Shown here: positions 7,876 through 18,344 of the stretch, one piece after another | How the letters are laid out: the number at the start of each line of letters is the position of its first letter | How positions within the stretch are numbered: the first letter of the stretch is position 1 | Source of the DNA: Microbacterium festucae | GTDB lineage: Bacteria > Actinomycetota > Actinomycetes > Actinomycetales > Microbacteriaceae | NCBI RefSeq assembly: GCF_025421715.1 | Contig: NZ_JAOEFC010000001.1 | Coordinates: forward strand, 868,001-932,000 | Reading direction: 5' to 3' | Length of the DNA: 64,000 bases | Program-made: the position numbers and the translations under genes | The notes under the pieces: model-generated | What the model was told of the DNA's origin: nothing | Seen by the model: only the letters and a program-made list of their open reading frames with translations | Databases searched by the model: none

Positions 7876-9681
7876 ATGGCGGGACAGCGTGACGAGGCGA
7901 GAGGCCCGGTGCCGACCGACGCGCAGTGGGCGAGCGAGAAGCCCTCGCGGCGCGACTTCCTGCGGCGCGCGGGCATCGGGGCCGCCGGCGTCGCCATCGG
8001 CGGGTCGGCGGGTGCGGCGATCACCGCCGCGGCCACCGCGCATCCGCCCGAGTACGCCCCGCTCGCCCCGCGCGCGGTGCCCGGCTTCGACCACGTCGTG
8101 GTGGTGATGTTCGAGAACCGCAGCTTCGACAACATGCTCGGCCACCTCTACGCGTCCGGCGAGAAGACCCGCAGCCAGTTCGACGGCATCCCGCAGGGCG
8201 ACTACGCCAACACCGCCCCCGACGGCACGCGCATCGCCGCGCACATCTACTCGGGACCCACCGATTCGGTGATGCAGCAGCCGCACCCCGACCCGGGCGA
8301 GACCTACCCCCACGTCAACACCCAGCTCTTCGGCAACGTCGCCCCGGCATCCAACGCTTACATCGAGCGCTACGGGCAGCGCCACCCCTACAACGCCCCC
8401 TCGCGCGGCCAGGAGGCGACCGGCACCGGGTTCGCGCTCGACTACGAGATCACCTTCCGGCTCAGCAAGAAGCGCGAACCGACCCCGGCCGAGGTCGCGG
8501 TGTCGATGGGCGGCTTCTCACCCGAGCAGATGCCGGTGCTGTCCACCCTCGCCCGCGAGTTCGCGGTCTACGACCGGTGGTTCGCCGCGGTGCCGTCGCA
8601 GACCTTCTGCAACCGCAGCTTCTTCCACGCCTCCACCTCGCACGGATACGTCGTCAACCACACCGGCGACGACTACTACAAGTGGGTCGACGCCCCACCG
8701 GCGCCGACGATCTTCAACCGCCTCGAGGATGCCGGGCTCACCTGGCGCGTGTACTACGACGCCACCCAGCTGGTCTCCCTGACCGGGATGCTGCACGCCT
8801 CGGTGCTGGAGAAGTACTGGAAGTCGAACTTCCGCGAGATGGGGCAGTTCTACCTCGACGCCAAGGCCGGCAACCTGCCCCAGTACGCGTTCATCGAACC
8901 GCGCATGGTGTTCAACCACAACGACATGCACCCGCCGTGGGGCGAGGTGAAAGAGGGCGAGATCACCCTCGACGACGGCACGAAGCTGCGGATCTCCAAC
9001 AGCGCCGAATCCGACGTGCGCGCCGGCGACAAGCTCGTGCAAGACGTCTACGACGCCGTGCGCACCGGCACGACGGCCGCCGGCTCCAACGCGATGAACA
9101 CCGCGCTGGTGATCACCTTCGACGAGCACGGCGGCACCTACGACCACGTCGCCCCGCCCAGCGCCGTGCCGCCCGACAGCAGCGGGCCCGGCGAGATGGG
9201 CTTCACGTTCGACCGGCTGGGGCTGCGGGTGCCGGCGATCGTGGTCAGCGCCTACACCCAGGCGGGCACCGTGGTGCACGACGAGATGCACCACGGGTCG
9301 GTCATCAACACCCTGTGCCGCCTGCACGGGCTGCGGCCGCTGACCGCGCGCGACCAGTCCGCCAACCCGATCTTCAACGCGGTGAACCTCACCGTGCCCC
9401 GCCAGCCCTACAGCTGGCCGCGGCCGCAGGCGCTGTACGTGCCGCCCAACCCCGAGCGCGGCACCGGCAAGTCCGGCGACGACAAGCACCACGCCCGCCC
9501 GCTCACCTCCCCCGCCCGGGGTCTGCTGGGCCTGCTCTCGTCGCGCTTCGACCCGGGCGCCAAGGTGCCCGTCAACTACGGCGAGGCCTACGACGCGCTC
9601 GTCGACAAGGGCGACGGACTGTTCGGAACGTGGGATGCCGACGGCGACGCCGAGGACGCCCTCGACCACCGGCGACGCTGA
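7876..9681 (+). CDS. Tat-exported phosphoesterase (phospholipase C / acid phosphatase family)
   Basis: An exported enzyme of the PF04185 phosphoesterase family, which includes bacterial phospholipases C and AcpA-type acid phosphatases. The 601 residues start with a twin-arginine signal, SRRDFLRRAG near residues 24-33, followed by an Ala/Gly-rich hydrophobic stretch. The family signature MFENRSFDNMLGHL follows near residue 78, and FDEHGGTYDHVAPP near residue 415 is the second hallmark. The ATG at 7876 has a GGAGGGGG ribosome-binding site; an earlier frame start at 7807 lacks one. TAGAAT at 7848-7853 is a likely -10. Substrate specificity cannot be read from the sequence. Confidence 0.9.
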   Translation: MAGQRDEARGPVPTDAQWASEKPSRRDFLRRAGIGAAGVAIGGSAGAAITAAATAHPPEYAPLAPRAVPGFDHVVVVMFENRSFDNMLGHLYASGEKTRSQFDGIPQGDYANTAPDGTRIAAHIYSGPTDSVMQQPHPDPGETYPHVNTQLFGNVAPASNAYIERYGQRHPYNAPSRGQEATGTGFALDYEITFRLSKKREPTPAEVAVSMGGFSPEQMPVLSTLAREFAVYDRWFAAVPSQTFCNRSFFHASTSHGYVVNHTGDDYYKWVDAPPAPTIFNRLEDAGLTWRVYYDATQLVSLTGMLHASVLEKYWKSNFREMGQFYLDAKAGNLPQYAFIEPRMVFNHNDMHPPWGEVKEGEITLDDGTKLRISNSAESDVRAGDKLVQDVYDAVRTGTTAAGSNAMNTALVITFDEHGGTYDHVAPPSAVPPDSSGPGEMGFTFDRLGLRVPAIVVSAYTQAGTVVHDEMHHGSVINTLCRLHGLRPLTARDQSANPIFNAVNLTVPRQPYSWPRPQALYVPPNPERGTGKSGDDKHHARPLTSPARGLLGLLSSRFDPGAKVPVNYGEAYDALVDKGDGLFGTWDADGDAEDALDHRRR

Positions 9682-9770
9682 CCGCGCCCGGTGCGGACTC
9701 CCGCGCGGACGGCGGCAACTAGACTGATGCCGATCCCCCGCCGGCACCCCGAGTCTTGGAGCCCCGCCGC

Positions 9771-12097
<2,327 letters not shown>

Positions 12098-12101
<4 letters not shown>

Positions 12102-12232
12102 GCGATCTTGACGAGTACTCCGGTTTCGCCGACAAGCGCTCGCGCCGCACGAAGATCGTCGCGTGGACGGTCATCGTCGCGCTGATCCTCGTCGGCGGCG
12201 GCGCGACCGTGCTCGCGCTGATCTTCGGCTGA
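12098..12232 (+). CDS. 44-residue single-span membrane protein coupled to purL
   Basis: I do not recognise a family. The protein has a polar N-terminal half ([19 protein letters not shown]) and one hydrophobic helix of about 23 residues ([20 protein letters not shown]), with the basic cluster placed for an N-in topology. Its ATG overlaps the purL stop (ATGA), so it is very probably translated by coupling. Below typical gene-finder length limits; the overlap and the clean helix make it credible. Confidence 0.65.
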
Positions 12233-12297
12233 CGGAGGCGCCCGATCCCCGGGCCCTTCCCAGCGCGCCGGCGCGCGGGCGTGACTAGCATGGGCCT

Positions 12298-13332
12298 ATG
12301 GACCCGCTCCTGTGGGCGACGATCGCCGAGTTCTGGTGGGTCGCTCCGGCCGCGGCGGGGCTCGGTACCGCCGGCGTGATCGGCGTGCACCATCACCGCA
12401 CGGCCGCGCGCCGCATCGAAGTCGACACCGCCCGCATCGAGTTGCGGGGGGCGCAGTCCGATGCCGTCGCCGCGCGCTCCGCCGCCCGCATCGCGCGCGC
12501 CGATCTCGCCCGCGTGCAGGCCGAACGCGGCGCCGCCCGCGCCACCGCCGACGACGTCGCCTCGGCGCGCCGCGAGCTGACCACCGCCCAGCGCGAGGCG
12601 AAGGCCGCCGCCGCGTCGGTGCGGTCGCAGCGCGCCCGGCTGACGGCCGCCCGCACCGCGCTCGCGCACACCTCCGACCCGTCGCGGCTCCCGCTGGCCC
12701 GCCTCATGGCCGAGCACGACGCCGTCACGGCGCAGTGGATGCCGTACGAGACCGATCCCGCCAAGCTCATCGCGTTCCCCGAGATGACCGACGCCCGCGT
12801 GCCGGCGACGTCGCGGTTCTTCGCCGCACGCGCCGTCGCGAGCGAGGCGCGCCCGCGCACGGCGACCGAGCGCATCACCCCCGCCGACTTCGCCGCCTAC
12901 CGCGACGCCGTGCACCGGATGACGGTCGCGTTCCGCGACGCCGAGGCCTCCGCGTGGCGCGAGGCGCGCGCCTCGGGCGCCGTGCCGCCGCAGCCGCAGG
13001 CGTGGGTGTCGGTCACCCAGAGCGCCGTCGTGCGCTCGGGCGAGGTCATCGCCCGAGTGGCCGAGCAGGCGGTCGCCGCCGTGCGCGAAGCCCGCGCCGC
13101 CGCGCCCGGCGCCCCGGCTGCGCCCCGCGGCGCCGCGGCACCTCCCGCCGAGGCGGCCCCACCCGCCGGCGACGCCCCGCCCGCCGGCGAGGTGCCGCCT
13201 GCTGGCCCCGCGGCCCCGCCCGCCGACGAGGTGCCGCCTGCCGCCGAGCCCCGGCCGACGGCATCCGCCCCCCGCCCGAAGAACCCGGTGTGGCCGGTGC
13301 CGTCGCGAAGCCCGCGGCGCCCGGGCGCATAG
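12298..13332 (+). CDS. Membrane-anchored Ala-rich coiled protein, unknown function (paralog 1)
   Basis: The family is unknown to me. The 344 residues have an N-terminal hydrophobic segment (LLWATIAEFWWVAPAAAGLG), a long Ala/Arg-rich region likely to form a coiled coil (about 35-135), a conserved core around HDAVTAQW and DPAKLIAFP, and a Pro/Ala-rich low-complexity C-terminus. The core and the N-terminal WWVAPAAAGLG are shared with the next gene, so the two are tandem paralogs. The ATG lies 6 bases after TAGCAT (12286-12291), which predicts a leaderless transcript. Confidence 0.7.
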   Translation: MDPLLWATIAEFWWVAPAAAGLGTAGVIGVHHHRTAARRIEVDTARIELRGAQSDAVAARSAARIARADLARVQAERGAARATADDVASARRELTTAQREAKAAAASVRSQRARLTAARTALAHTSDPSRLPLARLMAEHDAVTAQWMPYETDPAKLIAFPEMTDARVPATSRFFAARAVASEARPRTATERITPADFAAYRDAVHRMTVAFRDAEASAWREARASGAVPPQPQAWVSVTQSAVVRSGEVIARVAEQAVAAVREARAAAPGAPAAPRGAAAPPAEAAPPAGDAPPAGEVPPAGPAAPPADEVPPAAEPRPTASAPRPKNPVWPVPSRSPRRPGA

Positions 13333-13341
13333 CATGGCACG

Positions 13342-14094
13342 GTGGAGCAGTTCTGGCAGTTCGCGGGCGCCTATTGGTGGCTCGTGTTCCCTCTGGCCGC
13401 AGGGCTCGGCGGCGTAGCCCGCTCGTGGGAGCGCGGGGCGCGGGCGCGGCACAAGCGCCGGCTCGAGATCCTGCAGGCCAAGACCGCGCTGCGATCGTCG
13501 CCGAAAGCCGTCGCGACGGCATCCGCCCCCACCTCGATCACCAAGCCGACGCCCACCCAGCCGCAGCTGGAGAAGCTGTTCGCCGCACATGACGGGGTCA
13601 CCAAGCGCTGGCTCGAGTACGAGCTCGACGTGGCGAAGCTGATCGCGTTCCCGACCATCAGCGACGGCCGCCAGCCGCTGACGGCCGCGTTCCTGCGCGC
13701 GAAGAAGACCGCCGACCGGCTGCGTCCCGCCTCGGCGAAGGCGCACGTGACCACCGACGAGCTCGCCGCCTACGCCGCCGCCGTCACCGACTACGAGGTG
13801 GCCTTCGACGTGGCCGAGCGCGAGGCGCGGCGGCTGCGCGACTCCGACTTCTCCGACGCCGAGCGCAAACGCCTCGCCACCGCGCAGCGGCTGCTGTCGG
13901 TCGCCGTCGACGAGGCCGCGACCGCCGCCGAGCGGCAGCTGGCCTACAAGCGCGTGCGCGAAGAGCTCGACGGGCTGATCGTGGTCTCCGACGACGCGAT
14001 CACCGTGCTCGAAGAGAAGGTCGCGCTCGCCCTCCCCACCACCCCCACCACCCCCACCCCGCCCGCCGAGCCGCCCGCGCACCCCGAGCACTGA
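13342..14094 (+). CDS. Membrane-anchored coiled protein, unknown function (paralog 2)
   Basis: The 250 residues resemble the preceding gene product: an N-terminal segment FWQFAGAYWWLVFPLAAGLGG-type helix, then HDGVTKRW, DVAKLIAFP, a region matching the ITPADFAAY stretch (VTTDELAAYAAAV), and a helix-rich C-terminus ending in a Thr/Pro tail. It lacks the long Ala-rich coil of its partner. The GTG start lies 6 bases after TAGCAT (13330-13335), so it may have its own leaderless transcript although only 9 bases separate it from the upstream gene. No catalytic motif is visible. Confidence 0.72.
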   Translation: MEQFWQFAGAYWWLVFPLAAGLGGVARSWERGARARHKRRLEILQAKTALRSSPKAVATASAPTSITKPTPTQPQLEKLFAAHDGVTKRWLEYELDVAKLIAFPTISDGRQPLTAAFLRAKKTADRLRPASAKAHVTTDELAAYAAAVTDYEVAFDVAEREARRLRDSDFSDAERKRLATAQRLLSVAVDEAATAAERQLAYKRVREELDGLIVVSDDAITVLEEKVALALPTTPTTPTPPAEPPAHPEH

Positions 14095-14129
14095 CCCCGC
14101 GCCCGCCGCCGCTCCCGCCCCCACCAACG

Positions 14130-14188
14130 CCGAGTGTCCAAGACACGCGGCAGGGCGCGGGGCGCAGCCGCGTGTCTTGGACACTCGG
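14130..14188. repeat. 22-bp perfect inverted repeat at a convergent junction
   Basis: Perfect 22-bp arms at 14130-14151 and 14167-14188 flank a 15-base GC-rich loop. Each arm also contains the small dyad GTGTCCAAGACAC. It lies between the ends of the paralog-2 gene (+) and the glycine betaine-binding protein gene (-). There is no T tract; a bidirectional terminator or a REP-like element are both possible. Confidence 0.65.
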
Positions 14189-14252
14189 GAGGGGGTGGAG
14201 CGCCCCGGGCCCGCCTCGGGGCGGGGCCGGGCCGGGCGGGGCGCTCCGGGGG

Positions 14253-15164
14253 TCAGTCGGCGATGAGCGTGGAGAACGCGTCGGGGTTCGCGGCGATCCA
14301 GGCGTCGACGGCGTCGGCGTACTTGCCCTCGCCGTACTCGTTGACGACCATGTCCTCGAGCGAGCCGTACTGCTCGTCGTCGAGGCGGATGCCGGCGATC
14401 AGCTCGGCCACGTCGGGGTACTCCTCGGCCAGACCCGACGTGCCGAGGAAGTGCAGGGCCTCGGTCTCGCCCATGGCGCCCTTCGGGTCTTCCAGGTCGC
14501 GCAGGCCGTAGGCCGCGTTGGCCCAGAACGGGCGCCACGAGGTCACGACGATGTCGCGCTGCGCGCTGACGGCGCTGTCGAGCTCGGTGAGCATGGCCGC
14601 CGTCGACGAGGTCACCAGCTGGTACTCGCCGCCGAGGTCGTAGGCGGGGAGCATCGACTCCTGGGTCTGCTTGGTGAGCCCGGCGCCCGGCTCGATGCCG
14701 ATGATCTTGCCGTTGAAGCGCGCACCGTTGCCGGCGAGCTGGTCGATCGAGGTGATGTCGACGTAGTCGGGCACCGCGATCGAGAGCTTGGCGTTGTCGT
14801 AGTAGGCACCGAGGTCTTCGATGCGGTCGCCGTAGGTCTCCATGTAGGAGGCGTGGGTGAGCTCGGGCCAGGCCGACGGGAAGATGTCGACGTCGCCCTG
14901 GGCGAGCCCGGCGTAGAGCGGGCCGGCCTCGGTGAGCTCCTCCATCTCGACGGTGTAGCCGAGCTTGCCCAGCTGGTCTTCGAGCAGGTAGGCGGTGCTC
15001 AGGCCGTCGGTCCACGAGGGGAGGAAGCCCAGGGTGATCGTGCCCTTGTCGCCGTCGCCCGCCTCGCCACTGCCGCCTTCGGCCTGGTTGCCGGTGGCGC
15101 ACCCGGCGAGGGTGAGCGAGGCGATGGCGCCGAGCGCGACGATTCCGGTGATCCGCTTGTTCAT
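14253..15164 (-). CDS. Glycine betaine/choline ABC transporter substrate-binding lipoprotein
   Basis: This is the extracytoplasmic binding protein of an OpuA/ProU-type importer for compatible solutes. The 303-residue precursor has a lipoprotein signal with lipobox LAGC (cleavage before Cys about residue 22). The mature part is an OpuAC-type domain with aromatic-rich ligand segments (FLPSWTDGLS, SAWPELTH, SWRPFWANAAYGL), typical of quaternary amine binding. The frame continues upstream, but ATG 15164 begins the signal peptide and has AAAGG upstream. It is the last gene of an ATPase-permease-binding protein operon, separated from the permease by 121 bases that hold a strong hairpin. Confidence 0.93.
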   Translation of the reverse strand: MNKRITGIVALGAIASLTLAGCATGNQAEGGSGEAGDGDKGTITLGFLPSWTDGLSTAYLLEDQLGKLGYTVEMEELTEAGPLYAGLAQGDVDIFPSAWPELTHASYMETYGDRIEDLGAYYDNAKLSIAVPDYVDITSIDQLAGNGARFNGKIIGIEPGAGLTKQTQESMLPAYDLGGEYQLVTSSTAAMLTELDSAVSAQRDIVVTSWRPFWANAAYGLRDLEDPKGAMGETEALHFLGTSGLAEEYPDVAELIAGIRLDDEQYGSLEDMVVNEYGEGKYADAVDAWIAANPDAFSTLIAD

Positions 15165-15238
15165 GCTGTGTGCCTTTCCGTATGGAGTCGTTCGTTCCGT
15201 ATGGGTGTGGTGCGGCCGCAGGGACGGCCGCGGGTGCA

Positions 15239-15276
15239 GCCGCCGAAGCGGCCGGGGATGCGGCCGCTTCGGCGGC
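15239..15276. repeat. Intraoperonic hairpin between the betaine permease and binding-protein genes
   Basis: Perfect 15-bp arms at 15239-15253 and 15262-15276 enclose an 8-base loop. It lies after the permease stop and before the binding-protein start. In importer operons such a stem can protect or separate the binding-protein mRNA, which is usually more abundant; that role is inferred. Confidence 0.6.
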
Positions 15277-15285
15277 CACGGCAGG

Positions 15286-16254
15286 TCAGACCGCGCGGCG
15301 GTAGTCGTTCGCCGAGCCCGCGACGACCTCGGCCTCGCGGGGGCCGGCGGCCACCGCGGCGGCGCGCCGCTGACCGGCGGCCTGGCCACGACGCCGGGCG
15401 AGGATGCTGAGCAGCGAGCTGCGCTGGCCGCGCAGGTTGCCCAGGGCCGCGGTGAGGCGGTCGAGGTAGACGGCGAGGAACACGACGCTCAGGCCCGCTT
15501 CGACACCCTTGGCGATGTCGACGGTCGACATGGCCTGCACGACCTCCTTGCCGAGGCCGTCGGCGCCGGCGATGCCGGCGATGACCGCCATCGACAGGGC
15601 GAGCATGATGACCTGGTTGACGCCGGTCATGATGGTCGGCATCGCCAGCGGCAGCTGCACGCCGCGCAGGATCTGCCCCGGGGTCGCGCCGAAGGCGTGT
15701 CCGGCCTCGACGGTCTCGGAGTCGACGCCGCGGATGCCGAGCTCGGTGAGGCGCACGCCGGGCGGCAGCGCGAAGATCACCGTGGCGACCAGGCCGGGGA
15801 CGACCCCGATGCTGAAGAACACGATCGCGGGGATCAGGTAGACGAAGCCCGGCATCGTCTGCATGAGGTCGAGCACCGGCTTGATCGCGGCGCTGAAGCG
15901 GTCGCTGCGGGCCGCCTGGATGCCGAGGGGGATGGCGATGGCGACGGCGATGACCGCGGCGACGAGCACGAGGGCGAGGGTCTGCATGGCCGTCACCCAC
16001 TGGCCCATCCCGAGGATCAGCACGAACGACACGACGGTGCCGAGGGCGAACTGCCACGAGCGCACGAGCCAGCCCAGCAGCGCGGCGATGACGATGATGC
16101 CGACGATCGGCGTGTTCAGGAGCACGTCGGTGAGCGAGTCGACCAGCCAGCTGACGCCCACCGAGATGGCGGTGAGCAGCCAGCCGAGGTTGTCGCGGAT
16201 CCAATCGACCGCGGTGTCGGCCCAGTCTCCGATGGGAAGGCGGAATCCATCCAT
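15286..16254 (-). CDS. Glycine betaine ABC transporter permease (ProW/OpuAB type)
   Basis: The membrane subunit of the compatible-solute importer. The 322 residues have about seven hydrophobic segments and the conserved permease loop GATPGQILRGVQLPLAMPTI, which contacts the ATPase. The N-terminal region begins with a soluble stretch DWADTAVDWIRDNLGW, as in ProW-like proteins. The ATG overlaps the ATPase stop (TGATG), which fixes the start and signals coupling. The C-terminal 40 residues are Arg/Ala rich and cytosolic. Confidence 0.93.
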   Translation of the reverse strand: MDGFRLPIGDWADTAVDWIRDNLGWLLTAISVGVSWLVDSLTDVLLNTPIVGIIVIAALLGWLVRSWQFALGTVVSFVLILGMGQWVTAMQTLALVLVAAVIAVAIAIPLGIQAARSDRFSAAIKPVLDLMQTMPGFVYLIPAIVFFSIGVVPGLVATVIFALPPGVRLTELGIRGVDSETVEAGHAFGATPGQILRGVQLPLAMPTIMTGVNQVIMLALSMAVIAGIAGADGLGKEVVQAMSTVDIAKGVEAGLSVVFLAVYLDRLTAALGNLRGQRSSLLSILARRRGQAAGQRRAAAVAAGPREAEVVAGSANDYRRAV

Positions 16255-17591
16255 CAGCGCACCCCCTCGGTCTCGGTGGCCGCGCCGCCGACGGCGGCTC
16301 CGGCGAGGGCCTCGTTGATCTCGGTGACCGGCAGGGGCTCGGGCAGCACGGCGATCTCGGAGGTGTCGGTGGTGGTCGGGCCGAGCGCGCTCAGCAGCGT
16401 GACGCGCGGGATGACGCCGACCAGCCGTCCGTCGGCGTCGACGACCGCCAGCGGCAGCGGCGACTCGGCCGCCGGCACGAAGAGGTCGATGAGCACGTCG
16501 TCCTGGCCGACGGTCTGCGGGGCGGGGCGCAGGGCCCCGGTGATGGCCGACTCGCCGCGACGCACGAGCTTGAGGGCATCGCGGTCGGTCACGATGCCGA
16601 GCAGGCGACGGTCGCGGGCGGTGACGTAGACGGCCGACATGCGGGCGTCGCGCATCTGACGCAGCGCCGTGCGGGGGCCGGCGGACTCGGCTACCACGAC
16701 CGGCGCGGGGCGCTCCATGACGTTGCCGGCGGTGAGCACACGGGCGCGGTCGACGTCTTGCACGAACTGCTCGACGTAGTCGTTGGCGGGGTCGGTGAGG
16801 ATGTCTTCGGGGGTGCCGATCTGCACGATGCGGCCGTCGCGCATCACCGCGATGCGGTCGCCGAGGAACATCGCCTCGTTGAGGTCGTGGGTGATGAAGA
16901 CGATCGTCTTCTGCAGCTTCTGCTGCAGCTCGAGCAGCTGCTCCTGCATCTCGCGGCGGATGAGGGGGTCGAGGGCGCTGAAGGCCTCGTCCATGAGCAG
17001 GATGTCGGTGTCGGCGGCGAGCGCACGGGCGATGCCCACGCGCTGCTGCATGCCGCCCGACAGTGCGGCGGGCAGCTTGTCGCCCCAGCCGGCCAGGCCC
17101 ACGAGGGCGAGGATCTCCTCCGCCTTGGCGAGGCGTTCGGCGGTGCCCACCCCGCGCAGCTCGAGCGGGTAGGCCACGTTGGCGGCGACGGTGCGGTGCG
17201 GCAGCAGTGCGAAGTGCTGGAAGACCATCGCGATGCGGTCGCGCCGGATGCCGCGCAGGCGCGCGCCGGAGATGCCGGTGATCGGGTCGCCCTGCACCGC
17301 GATGGTGCCCGCGGTGGCGTCGTGCAGACCGTTGAGCATGCGGATGAGGGTGGACTTCCCCGACCCCGACAGGCCCATGATCACGAAGATCTCGCCGGGG
17401 GTGACGGTGAAGCTCGCGTCGATGACGGCGGCGGTTCCGGCATCCGCGATCTGCTCGCGGGTCGCGCCGGCGCGCAGTTTCTCGACGGCCGCCTTCGGGT
17501 TGCGGCCGAAGACCTTGTAGAGGTTCTTGACGTCGAGCGCGGGCGGTGAGGCCACGGCGGACGACGATGCCATTGCAGGCGATGAGGACAC
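16254..17591 (-). CDS. Glycine betaine ABC transporter ATPase with CBS domains (ProV/OpuAA type)
   Basis: The ATP-hydrolysing subunit of the importer, about 445 residues. Walker A is GLSGSGKST, the signature LSGGMQQRVGIARAL, Walker B ILLMDEAFSALDP with the switch His in FITHD. The C-terminal third carries a CBS pair (about 285-400), the module that senses ionic strength in OpuA. The GTG at 17591 has GAGG 6 bases upstream and is my preferred start; TTG 17606 and ATG 17573 are in-frame alternatives. It is the first gene of the operon. Confidence 0.92.
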   Translation of the reverse strand: MSSSPAMASSSAVASPPALDVKNLYKVFGRNPKAAVEKLRAGATREQIADAGTAAVIDASFTVTPGEIFVIMGLSGSGKSTLIRMLNGLHDATAGTIAVQGDPITGISGARLRGIRRDRIAMVFQHFALLPHRTVAANVAYPLELRGVGTAERLAKAEEILALVGLAGWGDKLPAALSGGMQQRVGIARALAADTDILLMDEAFSALDPLIRREMQEQLLELQQKLQKTIVFITHDLNEAMFLGDRIAVMRDGRIVQIGTPEDILTDPANDYVEQFVQDVDRARVLTAGNVMERPAPVVVAESAGPRTALRQMRDARMSAVYVTARDRRLLGIVTDRDALKLVRRGESAITGALRPAPQTVGQDDVLIDLFVPAAESPLPLAVVDADGRLVGVIPRVTLLSALGPTTTDTSEIAVLPEPLPVTEINEALAGAAVGGAATETEGVR

Positions 17592-17963
17592 AGGACACCT
17601 CGGCAACCCGGTGCAGGGGTTGCATCGGTCACGCCCGGGTGACGGACCGTACGCACCCCCTGCGGGATGCTCGGCGTCGGATGTCGGATCCTCGCCTCGG
17701 CCGCCGACCGTACGCCCGCCGGTCTGGCGCCCCAGGGAGCCACCGGCGTTCGCGGACTGGTCTGAACGGGCCCGTGAAGGGCCTCATCCAACGTTTCATC
17801 CGTCTGCATGAAGGGCAAATTCGCATCCCCCGCGGGATCGGAGTATCACGCGTGCGCGCGTCGGGCCGCCGCGCACCGCGGGGAAAGTGGTGGTTGACGT
17901 CCACCAAGGTTCTGTGGTTACTTAGTCAAGTAACTAACCCACTGACCACGACGGGAGTCGGAG
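17592..17963. other. Divergent intergenic region of 372 bases
   Basis: The region separates the betaine importer operon (-) from the GntR/ABC operon (+). On the right it holds the promoter/operator described at 17894-17934. On the left I see a 10-bp direct repeat GACCGTACGC at 17645-17654 and 17706-17715, which could be a binding site for a regulator of the importer. No convincing gene, riboswitch or promoter for the minus strand was recognised; the small open frames here lack ribosome-binding sites. Confidence 0.55.
17894..17934 (+). promoter_or_regulatory. Promoter with overlapping palindrome upstream of the GntR/ABC operon
   Basis: TTGACG at 17894-17899 and TTACTT at 17918-17923 (18-base spacer) form a plausible promoter. 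The dyad GTTACTTAGTCAAGTAAC at 17917-17934 has 7-bp perfect arms and covers the -10. Its position fits autorepression by the downstream YtrA-like protein. Confidence 0.68.
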
Positions 17964-18344
17964 TTGATCGAAGAGGGAAAGGCGCTCTTCCTGCAGATCG
18001 CGGAGAGCGTGGAGGACTCGATCGTCGACGGGAGCCTGGCTGAGGACAGCCGCGCCCCCTCCACCAACGAGCTCGCCTCCTTCTTCCGCATCAACCCGGC
18101 CACCGCGGCGAAAGGCATCAACATGCTCGTCGAGAAGGGGGTGCTCGTGAAGCGTCGGGGAATCGGCATGTTCGTCGCTCCCGGAGCCCGCACCCAACTG
18201 CTGGCCGAGCGCCGCTCCGCGTTCGCCGACCGCTACATCCAGCCGCTGCTGGCCGAGGCTCGCACCCTCGGCCTCACCCCGGACGAACTCGCGCAGCTCG
18301 TGCGCGAGCGAGCCCACCTCCACACCGAAGGGACCACACGATGA
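17964..18344 (+). CDS. GntR-family transcriptional regulator, YtrA subfamily
   Basis: A 126-residue repressor with the short YtrA-type layout: an N-terminal winged helix (LFLQIAESVEDSIVDGSL, PSTNELASFFRINPATAAKGINML) and a short dimerising tail without an effector-binding domain. Family members usually regulate the ABC transporter encoded next to them. The start is TTG at 17964, preceded by GGGAG. It overlaps the ATPase gene by 4 bases. The palindrome at 17917-17934 is the likely target. Confidence 0.9.
   Translation: MIEEGKALFLQIAESVEDSIVDGSLAEDSRAPSTNELASFFRINPATAAKGINMLVEKGVLVKRRGIGMFVAPGARTQLLAERRSAFADRYIQPLLAEARTLGLTPDELAQLVRERAHLHTEGTTR

Noticed and set aside
17592..17900. Riboswitch upstream of the betaine importer
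   Set aside because: I looked for known riboswitch cores and for a strong pseudoknot or terminator pair and found none.
17629..17907. Possible 92-residue minus-strand gene upstream of the betaine importer
   Set aside because: Arg/Pro-rich with no ribosome-binding site and no recognisable similarity; the area is better read as regulatory DNA.
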